Positions 36,215 through 45,712 are shown, counted from the first letter of the stretch. The stretch is 64,000 nt of DNA from Pseudomonas berkeleyensis (GCF_014109765.1 NZ_CP059139.1:1922001-1986000), one strand, 5' to 3'. Numbers and translations are program-made. Notes: generated by a model not told the origin, from the letters alone.

Positions 36215-37909
36215 ATGCAGCCCCTGTGTTCGGTCAATGCGCCCGTCGGCGTCAACGATGAGAGGCTCGACGGGTTCGTGCGTCTGGTCGGTCGGTATTT
36301 CGACGCGGCTGTGATGCTGGTTTTCAGCGTAGGGAGCGCGCGACGTATCTGGGCCAGCCCTGGCCTGGGTGATGAGCTATTGGCGCAGATCATCGAGGCA
36401 GACGATGGTGCCGCCAACGACGGCTCTCATCATCTGTTCGGCATGCGTCCCAGGGTAACCTGGCCATTGCTGGCGCAAGCGGGCGACAGGCTCGGCACCC
36501 TGTATTTGCTCGGCGAACAGCCGCGCGAACTCGATGCCCATCAGCGCGACGCCCTGAAGGACTTCGCTACCCTGGCGCTCGACCTGCTGACGCAAATCCG
36601 GCAACGCCAGGAAATCGCCGAGCTGCGCGACAGCGAACGGCGCATGGCGCTGGCCATCGACGGTAGCGGCACCGGCATCTGGGATCGTGATATCAGCACC
36701 GGCGAGATTCACTACTCCAGCACTTGGAAGGCGCTGTTGGGTTATGCCGATCATGAAATCGGCAACCGCATCGAGGAAAGCTACACCCGTGTACACCCGG
36801 CCGATCTCGACTACGTCCGTGCGACCATCCAGGCGCATCTGGATCAGCACACCGACGCCTATGAGGTCGAGCATCGCCTGCGTTGCCGTGACGGCCAGTA
36901 CAAATGGGTGTGCAGCCGCGGCAAGGTGGTCGAACGCGACAGGCACGGCAAACCGCTGCGGATGATCGGCACCACCACTGACATCACCGCCATGCGGCGC
37001 CTGTCCGAGCAAGTGCAGCAGACCGCTGCCCTGATGACCGACCTGACCAATGAAATTCCCGGCATCGTCTTCCAGTTTCGTCTGCAGGCCGATGGCAGCT
37101 TCGCCTTCACCTATGTCAGCGCCGGCGCTCAGGCCATCTGCGGCCTCAGCGCCCTGCAACTGATGCAGGATGCCCAGGCGCTGACGGCCATCGTCCATCC
37201 GGATGATCGGGCGGCATTCATCGACTCCTTCCAGCTTTCAGCTGTCCAGCTGACGCCCTGGCACCTGGAGTTCCGCGTGCAGGTGCCTGGGCGTGACATC
37301 GCCTGGTGCCAGGGCGAAGCCTGCCCGCGCCGCGAAGAAGACGGCAGCGTGATCTGGCACGGCTTCATGACCGACGTGACCGCGCGCAAGCAGATTGAAG
37401 CCGAGTTGCAGGCCTTCGCCACCACCGACTTCCTGACCCAACTTGCCAACCGCCGGCACTTCATGCGTCAGCTCGAAGCCGAACTGGCGCGTCTGCAGCG
37501 CAACCCCGAGCAGAGCGCGGCGATCCTGATGTTCGACCTGGACTACTTCAAGGCCATCAACGACCGTTGGGGCCACAATGTCGGCGACCAGGCCCTGCGC
37601 CACTTTGCAGCGATTCTCTGTAGCCAGTTGCGCAAGAGTGATACGGCTGGGCGCCTGGGTGGCGAGGAGTTCGCCGTGGTGCTCAGCGAGGCGAATCTGG
37701 ACAAGGCCATGCACTTTGCCACGCGTATCCAGAACGAACTGGCCAAGGCGCCGATCGTGCATGCCGATGAGCGAATCTACCTGGCCGTTAGCGTCGGCAT
37801 CTCATCGCTCAATGCCAGCGACGCCAGCGTCGAGGCCGCGTTGTCGCGCAGCGATATCGCCCTGTACTGCGCCAAGCGCGGCGGGCGCAATCGTATCGAA
37901 CATCACTGA
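36215..37909 (+). CDS. Sensor diguanylate cyclase (GAF-like, PAS, PAS, GGDEF)
   Basis: The 564-residue protein has an N-terminal GAF-like region (about 20-130), a PAS/PAC domain (about 140-265; DGSGTGIWDRDISTGEIHYS), a second PAS/PAC (about 275-390), and a GGDEF domain (about 395-560). The active site is GGEEF, preceded by an RKSD I-site with the normal five-residue spacing, so product inhibition by c-di-GMP is likely. No membrane segments are present, so it senses a cytoplasmic signal. No EAL domain follows. Confidence 0.93.
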   Translation: MQPLCSVNAPVGVNDERLDGFVRLVGRYFDAAVMLVFSVGSARRIWASPGLGDELLAQIIEADDGAANDGSHHLFGMRPRVTWPLLAQAGDRLGTLYLLGEQPRELDAHQRDALKDFATLALDLLTQIRQRQEIAELRDSERRMALAIDGSGTGIWDRDISTGEIHYSSTWKALLGYADHEIGNRIEESYTRVHPADLDYVRATIQAHLDQHTDAYEVEHRLRCRDGQYKWVCSRGKVVERDRHGKPLRMIGTTTDITAMRRLSEQVQQTAALMTDLTNEIPGIVFQFRLQADGSFAFTYVSAGAQAICGLSALQLMQDAQALTAIVHPDDRAAFIDSFQLSAVQLTPWHLEFRVQVPGRDIAWCQGEACPRREEDGSVIWHGFMTDVTARKQIEAELQAFATTDFLTQLANRRHFMRQLEAELARLQRNPEQSAAILMFDLDYFKAINDRWGHNVGDQALRHFAAILCSQLRKSDTAGRLGGEEFAVVLSEANLDKAMHFATRIQNELAKAPIVHADERIYLAVSVGISSLNASDASVEAALSRSDIALYCAKRGGRNRIEHH

Positions 37910-37916
37910 CAACTGA

Positions 37917-38204
37917 TCAGCGCGGCTTGCAGCGCTCCAGCTCGGCCTGGGTGTTCAGCTCGGTGGTGATGCCCAGGCGATAACGGCAATAGGCGATCAC
38001 CTCGTCGCGCTCCTCGGGCGTCAGGCGTTCCAGAGGCTTGTCGTCGGCGTCATTGGCGAACAGGTTGCGAAACTCGACCTGCCAGGTGGGCGCCTTCTTG
38101 ATGAAGAACACCCGGTTGATATCGGCATCGTCCAGGGCGTCGTAGTACCCCACGAAGATAATGGCGAGCAGGGCGAGGGCGAGCGCGGCGGCAAGAGTCT
38201 TCAT
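37917..38204 (-). CDS. Small secreted or anchored protein, probable immunity partner of the amidase
   Basis: The 95-residue product starts at ATG 38204, overlapping the amidase stop by four bases. It has a hydrophobic N-terminus (LAAALALALLAIIFVGYY) that can act as signal peptide or anchor, and a small charged mature part with two Cys. Genes of this size and location, exported and coupled to a peptidoglycan amidase, are typically immunity proteins that block the effector in the periplasm. No immunity family is recognised, so the role is by context. Confidence 0.6.
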   Translation of the reverse strand: MKTLAAALALALLAIIFVGYYDALDDADINRVFFIKKAPTWQVEFRNLFANDADDKPLERLTPEERDEVIAYCRYRLGITTELNTQAELERCKPR

Positions 38205-38917
38205 GAGTTGGGCGGCACCTGCAGACCACTGCCGGCACGGATCTGCTGCACCAGCTCCATGCCGACGTTGCCGGGGCAGACCTTGCCGTCGTTCTGCTGC
38301 TTGGGATATTCGCGATGGCCGCCGAAATGGCGGATTTCGAATACGCTTCTCAGCGCGGCGAGCAAGTCGAGCACTCCTTGGCGCTGCGCTGCGGGAATGG
38401 CATTGGTGGTGTTGTAGCCGAAGGATTCCTGCAACTGCCGGCCGATGGCGACGATGCCACCGCCTTCCTCGGCCGTGGTCAGGTTGTTGAGCATCACGAT
38501 GCCGATCACGCCGGTGTTGAAGTTGCTCACGTTCGAACCCTTCAGGCGAATGTCGCGGCCTTCGTAAACGATGCCCGAGCAATCGACACCGTAGTGATAG
38601 CCGATGTCGTCATAGCCCTGGCCCATGTGCTTGCTCTGGGTTTCCAGCATCTGATCGGCGCCGCTGCTGCAGGCGTAGCTGCGGCCGGCGTGATGAAGGG
38701 CGACCATGCTGTAGTCCCAGTCGGTATCCTCGGCCCGACCTTTCACCGCGCCCCATTGCGAGCGCTCGATGAATTCGTGGTTCATCTCACGCACCTTGCG
38801 GATGATCGCTTCGCGCGTCGCTGCCCGGTCGTTGACGGTAATCGCCACCGGCGCCTGCGGTTGGCCCGGCTGCACCTGTTGCGCCGGTGCGGTGGTTTCG
38901 AATGCCGTGCCTCCCAT
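38201..38917 (-). CDS. N-acetylmuramoyl-L-alanine amidase (PGRP type), probable T6SS effector
   Basis: The 238-residue protein has no signal peptide. The Amidase_2/PGRP domain covers about residues 48-225 with zinc ligands expected at His75 (VALHHAGR), His201 (FGGHREYP) and Cys214 (KVCPGN), and a GYHYGVDCSGIVYEGRD strand. It would cleave the glycan-peptide bond. Absence of an export signal, a PAAR gene one base upstream, and a small exported gene downstream fit a type VI secretion cargo aimed at rival cell walls. A phage-type lysin is the alternative. Confidence 0.82.
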   Translation of the reverse strand: MGGTAFETTAPAQQVQPGQPQAPVAITVNDRAATREAIIRKVREMNHEFIERSQWGAVKGRAEDTDWDYSMVALHHAGRSYACSSGADQMLETQSKHMGQGYDDIGYHYGVDCSGIVYEGRDIRLKGSNVSNFNTGVIGIVMLNNLTTAEEGGGIVAIGRQLQESFGYNTTNAIPAAQRQGVLDLLAALRSVFEIRHFGGHREYPKQQNDGKVCPGNVGMELVQQIRAGSGLQVPPNS

Positions 38918-38918
38918 A

Positions 38919-39458
38919 TCAGGCTCCCTCCTGGAATTCGGTCAACTGGCGAGCAGGGGACTGGAAATACACGTGGATGGAAATCTGGTCGCTCTCGCTG
39001 TTGGCCCGCACCGTGGCGATGCCCGCAGCATCGGTGGTGCCGTACTGCTGCCGACCGTTGACTGTGGCGGCGAAGCTGCGATTGGCCAGCGGCGCGCCGG
39101 TTTCGCTATCGGTGATGGCGAAGCTGCGGGCGTAGGACATGGCGATATCCAGCGGCGCTGGCGCAACGAACGGCGCAGCCGCGTGACTATCCCCGATCAG
39201 CACGCTGCCAGAGCCGGCGATCACCGTATTGCCATGGGCACCGACGCTGCCGACGGTCGCGGCCGGGCGGCCATTGATCAGCACGGTAGAGGCGAGTGCA
39301 CCAACCAGCGGGCTGCCGCAGGCGCTTGGATCGCCCTGGCGGGCAGCGGGCAAGCTGTCGAACAACACATCGCCCGAGCCGGCCGCGACGGGGTTTACGC
39401 CGTGGCCCGGCACGGGGCAACTGGTGGGGTCGGAGAGACGGGCAGCAGGCTTGGCCAT
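38919..39458 (-). CDS. PAAR-repeat spike-tip protein with transthyretin-like C-terminus
   Basis: The 179-residue protein begins MAKPAARLSDPTSCPVPGHG and contains the PAAR pattern (residues about 1-90: PARLSD, GSGDVLFDSLPAARQGD, VLINGRPAATVGSV, GSGSVLIG). The rest (about 100-170) is beta-rich with FAITDSETGAPLANRSFAAT and GTTDAAGIATVRA, resembling a transthyretin-like extension. PAAR proteins sharpen the VgrG spike and can carry effectors, so the amidase encoded next would be loaded by this tip. No vgrG or other T6SS core gene is in the window. Confidence 0.85.
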   Translation of the reverse strand: MAKPAARLSDPTSCPVPGHGVNPVAAGSGDVLFDSLPAARQGDPSACGSPLVGALASTVLINGRPAATVGSVGAHGNTVIAGSGSVLIGDSHAAAPFVAPAPLDIAMSYARSFAITDSETGAPLANRSFAATVNGRQQYGTTDAAGIATVRANSESDQISIHVYFQSPARQLTEFQEGA

Positions 39459-39622
39459 ACGAGTTCCCTTCGTAGTCGGTGAGTGGTGGGTAAAAAGACC
39501 CTAGCAAGGCAGGCAAGTTCTATCGACCCGCTATCCCGCGGAATTCGACCCGTTTAACATTTTCGCCTGCCCAGGCTGCCGGTCGTCGGGTGCTCACGCT
39601 GTGTGGTGCGCGCCAGCTGCAT

Positions 39623-40183
39623 TCAGGCGGCCAACAGCGCCTGGCTGATTGCCGCGTTGAAGGCCGGAATATCGTCCGGGGTGCGCGAGGTGATCAGCGT
39701 CCAGTTCTGCCCAGGGCAAACCTGCACATCGGCGTCCACCCAGCTTGCACCGGCGTTGGCCAGATCCAGGCGTACGCTGGCGTAAGAGGTCATCACCTTG
39801 CCTGGCACCACGCCGGCATCGATCAGCAGCCAGGGGCCGTGGCAGATCGCAGCGACCGTCTTGCCGGCGTCACGAAATTCCTGCACCAGGTGCTGCGCGT
39901 CTTCGTCCTGGCGCAGGGTATCGGCATTCACCGTACCGCCGGGGATCACCAGCAGGTCGTAGTTCGCAGCGCTGAGCCCCTTGAGCGAGGTGTCGGACTG
40001 CACGGTAATGTCTTTCTCGCTGTCCTTGAGCCAGGTCTCGGCTACGCCACCTTTGATGCTGGCATGGGTCACGCTGGCGCCCTGATCCTTCAGCGCCTGC
40101 ATCGGCTCGAGCAATTCGTCGCGCTCGATGCCGCTGTTGGCGGTGATGAACAGCACTTTCTTGCCTTGCAGATTCGAACTCAT
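39623..40183 (-). CDS. DJ-1/PfpI family protein
   Basis: From ATG 40183, with GGGAGG eight bases upstream, the protein is 186 residues. The nucleophile Cys lies in TVAAICHGPWLLIDAG near residue 115 and a Glu in GIERDELLEPM near 20, as in PfpI/YajL-type enzymes proposed to act as glyoxalases or deglycases, or in stress. Nothing nearby sets the substrate. Its upstream neighbour is a LysR gene on the same strand. Confidence 0.88.
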   Translation of the reverse strand: MSSNLQGKKVLFITANSGIERDELLEPMQALKDQGASVTHASIKGGVAETWLKDSEKDITVQSDTSLKGLSAANYDLLVIPGGTVNADTLRQDEDAQHLVQEFRDAGKTVAAICHGPWLLIDAGVVPGKVMTSYASVRLDLANAGASWVDADVQVCPGQNWTLITSRTPDDIPAFNAAISQALLAA

Positions 40184-40298
40184 GAATACCTCCCGGATGC
40201 ACTGAGTGGCCGCGTTGACGAACGCGGCATGCATCAGGGTTGAGACGTGTGAGGCGCAGAAGTTCGAATTGATTGGTCGAGGGGCGAGGGGGCTGGTG

Positions 40299-41201
40299 TT
40301 AGTGGCCGCGGCCTTCCAGTTCGGCAAACAGCCAGTCCTGGAAGCTGCGTATCTTCGGCAGCTCTGCCCGTGAGCGCAGCAGGTTGAAGGTGTAGCCCTG
40401 CACCTTGGGCCCGGTCATGCCTAGCGGTGCAATCAACTGCCTGCTGGCTAGCTCACGTTGCGCGAGCAGCAGGCTTTCGAGGCAGATGCCCAGGCCGTCC
40501 ACGGCTGCGCTGATGGCCATGAACGAGCGGTCGAAGCGCGGCCCGCGCGAGATATCCAGGGGAACCTTGCGATGCTGGCGCATCCAGTCGCGCCAGCTGA
40601 TCAGGCACACCTCGCTGTGTATCAGGGTGTGGTGGCGCAAATCCTCGGGGGCGCGGATCGCCTGCGGTCCATTGGCAAGCGCGGGCGCGCAGAGCGGCAC
40701 GATGGTCTCGGCGGGGAAGGGCAGCACCATGGTGCCGGCAGGCTGCAGCCGCTTCATGCCGTAGCGGATGTCGATGTCCACGCCCTGGGTCAGCAGGTCG
40801 GCAGGTGGCGGATAGGACGAGTTCAGCCGCACGTCGATATCGGGTTCCAGGGCGCTGAAACGGGCCAGCCGCGGCATCAGCCACTGGGTCGCGAAACTGG
40901 GCGTGGAGTGTACGGTGAGGATGTCGCTTTTCGCGGTTCGCCCCAGCTCGCGGGTCGCCAGATCGATCTTGGCGAAGGCCGCCGAGACCTCCTCGGCGTA
41001 GAAGCGGCCGGCATCGGTCAGTACCACCGCTCGATGAACGCGGTGGAACAGGCGAACGCCGAATTGCTCTTCGAGCAGCTTGATCTGATGGCTTATCGCC
41101 GACGGCGTGACGAACAGCTCCTCCGCCGCGAGTGCGAAGGAAGACAGCCGCGCCGCAGCCTCGAATGCCTGAATGGCCTTGAGTGATACCCGGTTTTGCA
41201 T
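40299..41201 (-). CDS. LysR-family regulator, GcvA-like
   Basis: The 300-residue protein has an N-terminal winged helix (residues 1-62, VSLKAIQAFEAAARLSSFAL; HQIKLLEEQFGVRLFHR) and a LysR effector domain with a WLMPRLARF start, typical for the GcvA group. It is divergent from the split transketolase/TRAP operon with a 193-base intergenic space and probably controls that operon. The ligand is unknown. Confidence 0.92.
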   Translation of the reverse strand: MQNRVSLKAIQAFEAAARLSSFALAAEELFVTPSAISHQIKLLEEQFGVRLFHRVHRAVVLTDAGRFYAEEVSAAFAKIDLATRELGRTAKSDILTVHSTPSFATQWLMPRLARFSALEPDIDVRLNSSYPPPADLLTQGVDIDIRYGMKRLQPAGTMVLPFPAETIVPLCAPALANGPQAIRAPEDLRHHTLIHSEVCLISWRDWMRQHRKVPLDISRGPRFDRSFMAISAAVDGLGICLESLLLAQRELASRQLIAPLGMTGPKVQGYTFNLLRSRAELPKIRSFQDWLFAELEGRGH

Positions 41202-41394
41202 GGTGTTTTCACATTAGCTCAGTTCACCTATCTGCCTTAACTATTCGTTTGAGCTCAAAAAAGCAAGGGCATAGGCTTTCTCTCACTCGCCAAGCGTGCA
41301 GTTGAGGCGCTTGGCAGGCCTGGAGATTCACGCTCCAACCGAGACGAATGAGGCCCGGCAGCAACAGACGTCGGGCCATATCAAGGAGAACTGC

Positions 41395-42246
41395 GTGCAG
41401 AACAATAATTCCTTAGTTCACGCCAGCGTTGCCGAGGGTGCCTACCGCATCCGCCGCTTTGCGCTACAGATGGGCGAGGTTCAGGGTCAGGGCTATGTCG
41501 GCCAGGCACTGGGCTATGCCGACGTGCTGGCGACCGCTTACTGCCATGCGCTGAACCTGCGCCCCGAAGACCCGACCTGGGAAGGCCGCGACCGCTTCCT
41601 GCTGTCCCACGGTCACTACGCCATTGCCTTCTACGCGGCGCTGATCGAGGCGAAGGTCATCCCCGAAGAAGAACTGGAAACCTACGGCAGCGATGACAGC
41701 CGCCTGCCCATGTCGGGCATGGCGACCTACACGCCCGGCATGGAAATGTCCGGCGGCTCGCTCGGCCAGGGTCTGCCGATTGCCGTGGGCATGGCGCTCG
41801 GCCTGCGCTTGAAGGGCAACCCGGCGTTCGTCTACAACTCGATGTCCGATGGCGAGCTGGACGAAGGTTCGACCTGGGAAGCGGCGATGAGCGCGGCCCA
41901 CCACGGCCTGGGCAACCTGATTTGCCTGGTCGACATCAACAACCAGCAAGCGGATGGCCCTTCGACCAAGGTGCTGGGCTTCGAGCCGCTCGCTGACAAG
42001 TGGGCCGCGTTCGGCTGGCACGTACAGCGTGTCGACGGCAACGACCTCGCCGCGGTCATCGAGGCCTTCGATACCGCGCGCAACCTCACCGAAGCCAAGC
42101 CGCGCGTGATCCTCTGCGACACCCTGATGGGCAAGGGCGTGCCATTTCTCGAAACCCGCGAGAAGAACCACTTCATTCGTGTCGACCAGGCCGAGTGGCA
42201 GCAGGCCCTCGATATTCTCGACCAAGCCCAGGGAGTCGCCCGATGA
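41395..42246 (+). CDS. Transketolase, N-terminal subunit
   Basis: Starts at GTG 41395 with AAGGAG seven bases before it; 283 residues. The thiamine diphosphate site is visible (GHYAIAFYAALIEAK; GSLGQGLPIAVG; SDGELDEGSTWEA...DINNQQADG). It is the N-terminal half of transketolase encoded separately; the partner gene follows with a four-base overlap. It transfers two-carbon ketol groups. Split transketolases are often in substrate-specific catabolic operons rather than in central metabolism, as here with a SDR and TRAP importer. Confidence 0.93.
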   Translation: MQNNNSLVHASVAEGAYRIRRFALQMGEVQGQGYVGQALGYADVLATAYCHALNLRPEDPTWEGRDRFLLSHGHYAIAFYAALIEAKVIPEEELETYGSDDSRLPMSGMATYTPGMEMSGGSLGQGLPIAVGMALGLRLKGNPAFVYNSMSDGELDEGSTWEAAMSAAHHGLGNLICLVDINNQQADGPSTKVLGFEPLADKWAAFGWHVQRVDGNDLAAVIEAFDTARNLTEAKPRVILCDTLMGKGVPFLETREKNHFIRVDQAEWQQALDILDQAQGVAR

Positions 42247-43241
42247 GCACCGCCGTCAAGAAACCCCGCCTGACCACCTCGGCGATGATCGCTTCGATTG
42301 CCTCCGAAGGGCAGCGCGTACAGTCGGCCCCATTCGGCAAGGCCCTGGTCGAACTGGCCGCCAACCGCCCGGAGATCGTCGGCCTGACTGCCGACCTGGC
42401 CAAGTACACCGACCTGCACCTGTTCGGTCAGGCTTACCCGGATCGCTTCTTCCAGATGGGCATGGCCGAGCAACTGCTGATGGCCGCCGCCGGCGGTATG
42501 GCCAAGGAAGGCTTCGTGCCGTTCGCCACCACCTACGCGGTGTTCGGCACCCGCCGCGCCTATGACTTCGTGCACCAGGTGATCGCCGAGGAAAACCTCA
42601 ACGTCAAACTGTGCTGCGCGCTGCCCGGCCTCACCACCGGCTACGGCCCCAGCCACCAGGCCACCGAGGACATCGCGCTGATGCGTGGCATCCCCGGCAT
42701 GACCATCGTCGACCCCTGCGATGCGCTCGACACCGAACAGGCCGTGGCGCAGATCGCCGATCACAACGGTCCGGTTTACATGCGTCTGCTGCGTGGCAAC
42801 GTGCCGCTGGTGCTCGACGAATACGGCTACAGCTTCGAGCTGGGCAAGGCCAAGATGTTGCGCGACGGCCGTGATGTGCTGGTGATCTCGTCCGGGATTC
42901 TGACCATGCGCGCACTGGAAGTGGCCAAGGCATTGGAGGCGGACAAGGTCGACGTCGGCGTGCTGCACGTGCCGACCATCAAGCCGCTGGATGTCACGAC
43001 CATTCTGCGTGAAGCCGGCCGCGCCGGGCGTCTGGTGGTCGTGGCCGAGAACCACAGCTCGATTGGCGGCCTTGGTGAAGCCGTCGCGACCGCGCTGTTG
43101 ACCGCTGGCGTGACCCCGCAATTTCGTCAGATCGCGCTGCCCGATGCCTTCCTCGACGCTGGCGCGCTGCCGACGCTGCACGACCGCTACGGGATTTCCA
43201 CTGAGGCGATGTCGGCCACCATCAAGGGCTGGCTCGGCTGA
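42243..43241 (+). CDS. Transketolase, C-terminal subunit
   Basis: The 332-residue partner contains the pyrimidine-binding part (FGKALVELAANRPEIVGLTADL; FFQMGMAEQLLMAAAGGMAK with the catalytic Glu) and the C-terminal domain (VLVISSGILTMRALEVAK). The ATG overlaps the N-subunit stop. Together they make a heterotetrameric transketolase. Donor and acceptor are not deducible. Confidence 0.93.
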   Translation: MSTAVKKPRLTTSAMIASIASEGQRVQSAPFGKALVELAANRPEIVGLTADLAKYTDLHLFGQAYPDRFFQMGMAEQLLMAAAGGMAKEGFVPFATTYAVFGTRRAYDFVHQVIAEENLNVKLCCALPGLTTGYGPSHQATEDIALMRGIPGMTIVDPCDALDTEQAVAQIADHNGPVYMRLLRGNVPLVLDEYGYSFELGKAKMLRDGRDVLVISSGILTMRALEVAKALEADKVDVGVLHVPTIKPLDVTTILREAGRAGRLVVVAENHSSIGGLGEAVATALLTAGVTPQFRQIALPDAFLDAGALPTLHDRYGISTEAMSATIKGWLG

Positions 43242-43307
43242 ACGCGGCGCCACGCTGACCCACATTTCCACGCGCCGCTTGCTGGCGCTACTGCAAGGAT
43301 CTTTTGC

Positions 43308-44072
43308 ATGAACAACGCTCTTCTTCTCGCTGGCAAGGTCGCCATGATCTCGGGCGCGGCCTCGGCGCGCGGTATCGGCCTGGCCACCGCTCGCCTGTTC
43401 GCCAGCCACGGCGCCAAGGTGGCGATTCTCGATCTGGATGAAGGGGCTGCCATCGAGGCCGCTGCCGCCATCGGCCCCGAGCACCGTGGCTACGCCTGCA
43501 ACGTGGCGGACAAGGACGCCTGCCTCAAGGCCACCGAGCGCGCCATCGCTGACTTCGGTCAGATCGATGTACTGATCAACAACGCCGGCATTACCCAGCC
43601 GGTGAAGACCCTGGAGATCGACCCGGCGAGCTGGGATCGCATCCTCGACGTCAACCTGCGCGGCGTGCTCTACCTGTCCCAGGCGGTCATCCCGCACATG
43701 CAGGCGCAGGGCGGTGGCGCGATTGCCTGTATGTCCTCGGTATCGGCCCAGCGTGGCGGCGGTATTCTCGGCGGCCCGCATTACTCTGCGGCCAAAGCCG
43801 GTGTGCTGGGCCTGGCCAAGGCCATGGCGCGCGAGTTCGGCCCGAGCAACATTCGCGTCAACTGCGTGACGCCCGGCCTGATCCAGACCGATATCAGCGC
43901 CGGCAAGCTCAGCGATCAGCAGAAGGCTGAGATCGCCGCCAGCATCCCGCTCAACCGCCTGGGCAACGCCGAGGAAGTGGCCGGTGCCTACCTGTTCCTG
44001 GCCTCGAACCTGTCGGCTTACATCACCGGTGCCGTGATCGACGTCAACGGAGGCATGCTCATCCACGGCTGA
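43308..44072 (+). CDS. SDR-family oxidoreductase
   Basis: The 254-residue protein has the SDR coenzyme motif GAASARGIGLATA (residues about 16-28), NNAG near 90, a catalytic YSAAK near 160 and the C-terminal GAVIDVNGGML. It probably oxidises a polyol, sugar or sugar acid for the transketolase. It lies 66 bases after the transketolase C-subunit gene, in the same direction. Confidence 0.92.
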   Translation: MNNALLLAGKVAMISGAASARGIGLATARLFASHGAKVAILDLDEGAAIEAAAAIGPEHRGYACNVADKDACLKATERAIADFGQIDVLINNAGITQPVKTLEIDPASWDRILDVNLRGVLYLSQAVIPHMQAQGGGAIACMSSVSAQRGGGILGGPHYSAAKAGVLGLAKAMAREFGPSNIRVNCVTPGLIQTDISAGKLSDQQKAEIAASIPLNRLGNAEEVAGAYLFLASNLSAYITGAVIDVNGGMLIHG

Positions 44073-44091
44073 GGATCACGCAGGTTGTTTA

Positions 44092-44118
44092 CGTGCAGGC
44101 CAAAAAAAGGCCTGCACG
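44092..44118 (+). other. Intra-operon hairpin before dctP
   Basis: CGTGCAGGCC pairs perfectly with GGCCTGCACG around seven A. There is no following T-run. It probably protects or processes the mRNA so that the binding protein is expressed more strongly than its neighbours. Confidence 0.55.
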
Positions 44119-44174
44119 AGTAATGTGCAGTACTTAATACAGACAATATCAATAAGAAAAGTAGGGTTAAGCTC

Positions 44175-45146
44175 ATGAAGAAGACACTGATCGCAATCGC
44201 GGCGACCTTCGCACTGGCTACTGCCTCCACCAGCTGGGCTCAGCAAGTGCTGCGCCTTTCCCATAACGCCGCGCCGGGCAATCCGAAAGCGGTGGCCTCG
44301 CAAAAATTCGCCGAACTGGTCGCCGAGAAGACCGAGGGCCGGGTCAAGGTCGAGGTGGGCGGCAGCGCGCAATTCGGCGACGACGTCGAGTCCCTGACCA
44401 ACATGCGTCTGGGCTCGCTGGCCTTCAGCACCAACTCCCAGGGCAGCACCGCCGGCGTGGTGCCGGAGTTCAACGTGGTCGGCCTGCCGTTCCTATTCCG
44501 CGATCTCGAACATGCCTACCAGGTGGTCGACGGCCCGGTCGGCGCCAAGCTCGACGAGGCCGCCAACAAGAAAGGGCTGGTGGTATTGGCGCTGTGGGAC
44601 AACGGCATCCGCCACACCAGCAACAACAAGCGTCCCATCGTCAAACCCGAAGATCTGCAGGGCATCAAGGTGCGTACCCCGCCTGACACCATGACCCTCG
44701 ACATCTTCAAGGCGCTGGGTGCCAACCCGGGCCCGCTGGCCTTCTCCGAGCTGTACATTGCACTGCAGCAGGGCGTCTTCGACGGTCAGGAGAACCCGCT
44801 GATGAACGTCTACTCGTCCAAGCTGTACGAGGTGCAGAAGTACATCTCGCTGACCGGGCACAAGTATGAAACCACGCCACTGCTGGCCAGCAAGATGATC
44901 TGGGCGGGCTTGTCCAAAGCCGATCAGGCGGCGATCAAGGAAGCTGCGGTGGAAGCCGGCAAGCTCAATCGTGAGATGTCACTGGCGGCGGATACAGAGC
45001 TGCGCAGCAAGCTCACCGAGGCCGGCGTGCAGATCAACGAGATCGACCAGGCTGCATTCGCTGCCAAGACCAAGTCGGTCTACGACAAGTGGTCGAAGCA
45101 GTACCCCGAGCTCGTCGAGCTGATCGTCTCGCAAGCGAGCAAGTAA
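44175..45146 (+). CDS. TRAP transporter solute-binding protein, DctP family
   Basis: The 323-residue protein has a signal peptide (IAIAATFALATASTSWA/QQ) and the DctP pattern: GNPKAVASQKFAELVAEKT, GLPFLFRDLEHAYQVVDG, GIRHTSNNKRPIVKPEDLQG with the conserved Arg for carboxylate binding, and KVRTPPDTMTLDIFKALG. It binds its ligand in the periplasm, usually an organic acid, and delivers it to DctQM. Two bases separate it from dctQ. Confidence 0.95.
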   Translation: MKKTLIAIAATFALATASTSWAQQVLRLSHNAAPGNPKAVASQKFAELVAEKTEGRVKVEVGGSAQFGDDVESLTNMRLGSLAFSTNSQGSTAGVVPEFNVVGLPFLFRDLEHAYQVVDGPVGAKLDEAANKKGLVVLALWDNGIRHTSNNKRPIVKPEDLQGIKVRTPPDTMTLDIFKALGANPGPLAFSELYIALQQGVFDGQENPLMNVYSSKLYEVQKYISLTGHKYETTPLLASKMIWAGLSKADQAAIKEAAVEAGKLNREMSLAADTELRSKLTEAGVQINEIDQAAFAAKTKSVYDKWSKQYPELVELIVSQASK

Positions 45147-45148
45147 GC

Positions 45149-45712
45149 ATGGCCGCGCATATTTCTTCCAGCGCTGCGGCGTCTGGAGGCGTCATCGCCG
45201 TGGCTGCGAAATGGATCGACACGCTCATCGTGGCCATCAGCACAGTGGTCGCACTCACCGCCATGGTCGTCATGTTCCTGTCCCTGATGGCCGAGGTGGT
45301 GGCGCGCTACATCACCAACCAGAGCATGGGCTGGCCCACCGAGATCCCCAACCTGCTGTTCCCGTGGCTGATCATGGGCGGCATCGTCCTGGCTGCCCAA
45401 CGCGGCCAGCACATCGCCGTTACCGCATTGCAGAGCATGATTGGGCGCGTCGGCAACCGGGTACTGGTGGCCGGGCATCAGGTGCTGATTGCCGTGGCCT
45501 TCCTTTACCTGGCGTGGGTCGGGCTCGACGTCGTCGAGATCACCGGCAGTGAAATCTACCCAATGACCGGCATCACGGCGAAATGGGCCTACCTGTCGCT
45601 GATCGTCGGCTTCGTCGGGCTGGGCCTCACCGCGCTGACCACACTCGTTCACCTGTTGCGGGCAAGCGACCCGCTAGCGGTACGTGCCCAGCAGATCGAG
45701 GAGGGTGTATGA
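45149..45712 (+). CDS. TRAP transporter small membrane subunit, DctQ family
   Basis: The 187-residue protein has four membrane segments (from about residue 20 to 170) and the DctQ segment WPTEIPNLLFPWLIMGGIVLAAQRGQHIAV. It pairs with the large subunit. The ATG is two bases after dctP and the stop overlaps dctM by four bases. Confidence 0.94.
   Translation: MAAHISSSAAASGGVIAVAAKWIDTLIVAISTVVALTAMVVMFLSLMAEVVARYITNQSMGWPTEIPNLLFPWLIMGGIVLAAQRGQHIAVTALQSMIGRVGNRVLVAGHQVLIAVAFLYLAWVGLDVVEITGSEIYPMTGITAKWAYLSLIVGFVGLGLTALTTLVHLLRASDPLAVRAQQIEEGV

Noticed and set aside
38205..38582. N-terminal extension of the small immunity-like gene
   Set aside because: It would overlap half of the amidase in another frame with Arg/His-rich noise; the ATG at 38204 with ATGA overlap is much better.
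41832..44066. 744-codon minus-strand frame across transketolase and SDR genes
   Set aside because: Mirror frame of high-GC genes; translation has no protein-like pattern.
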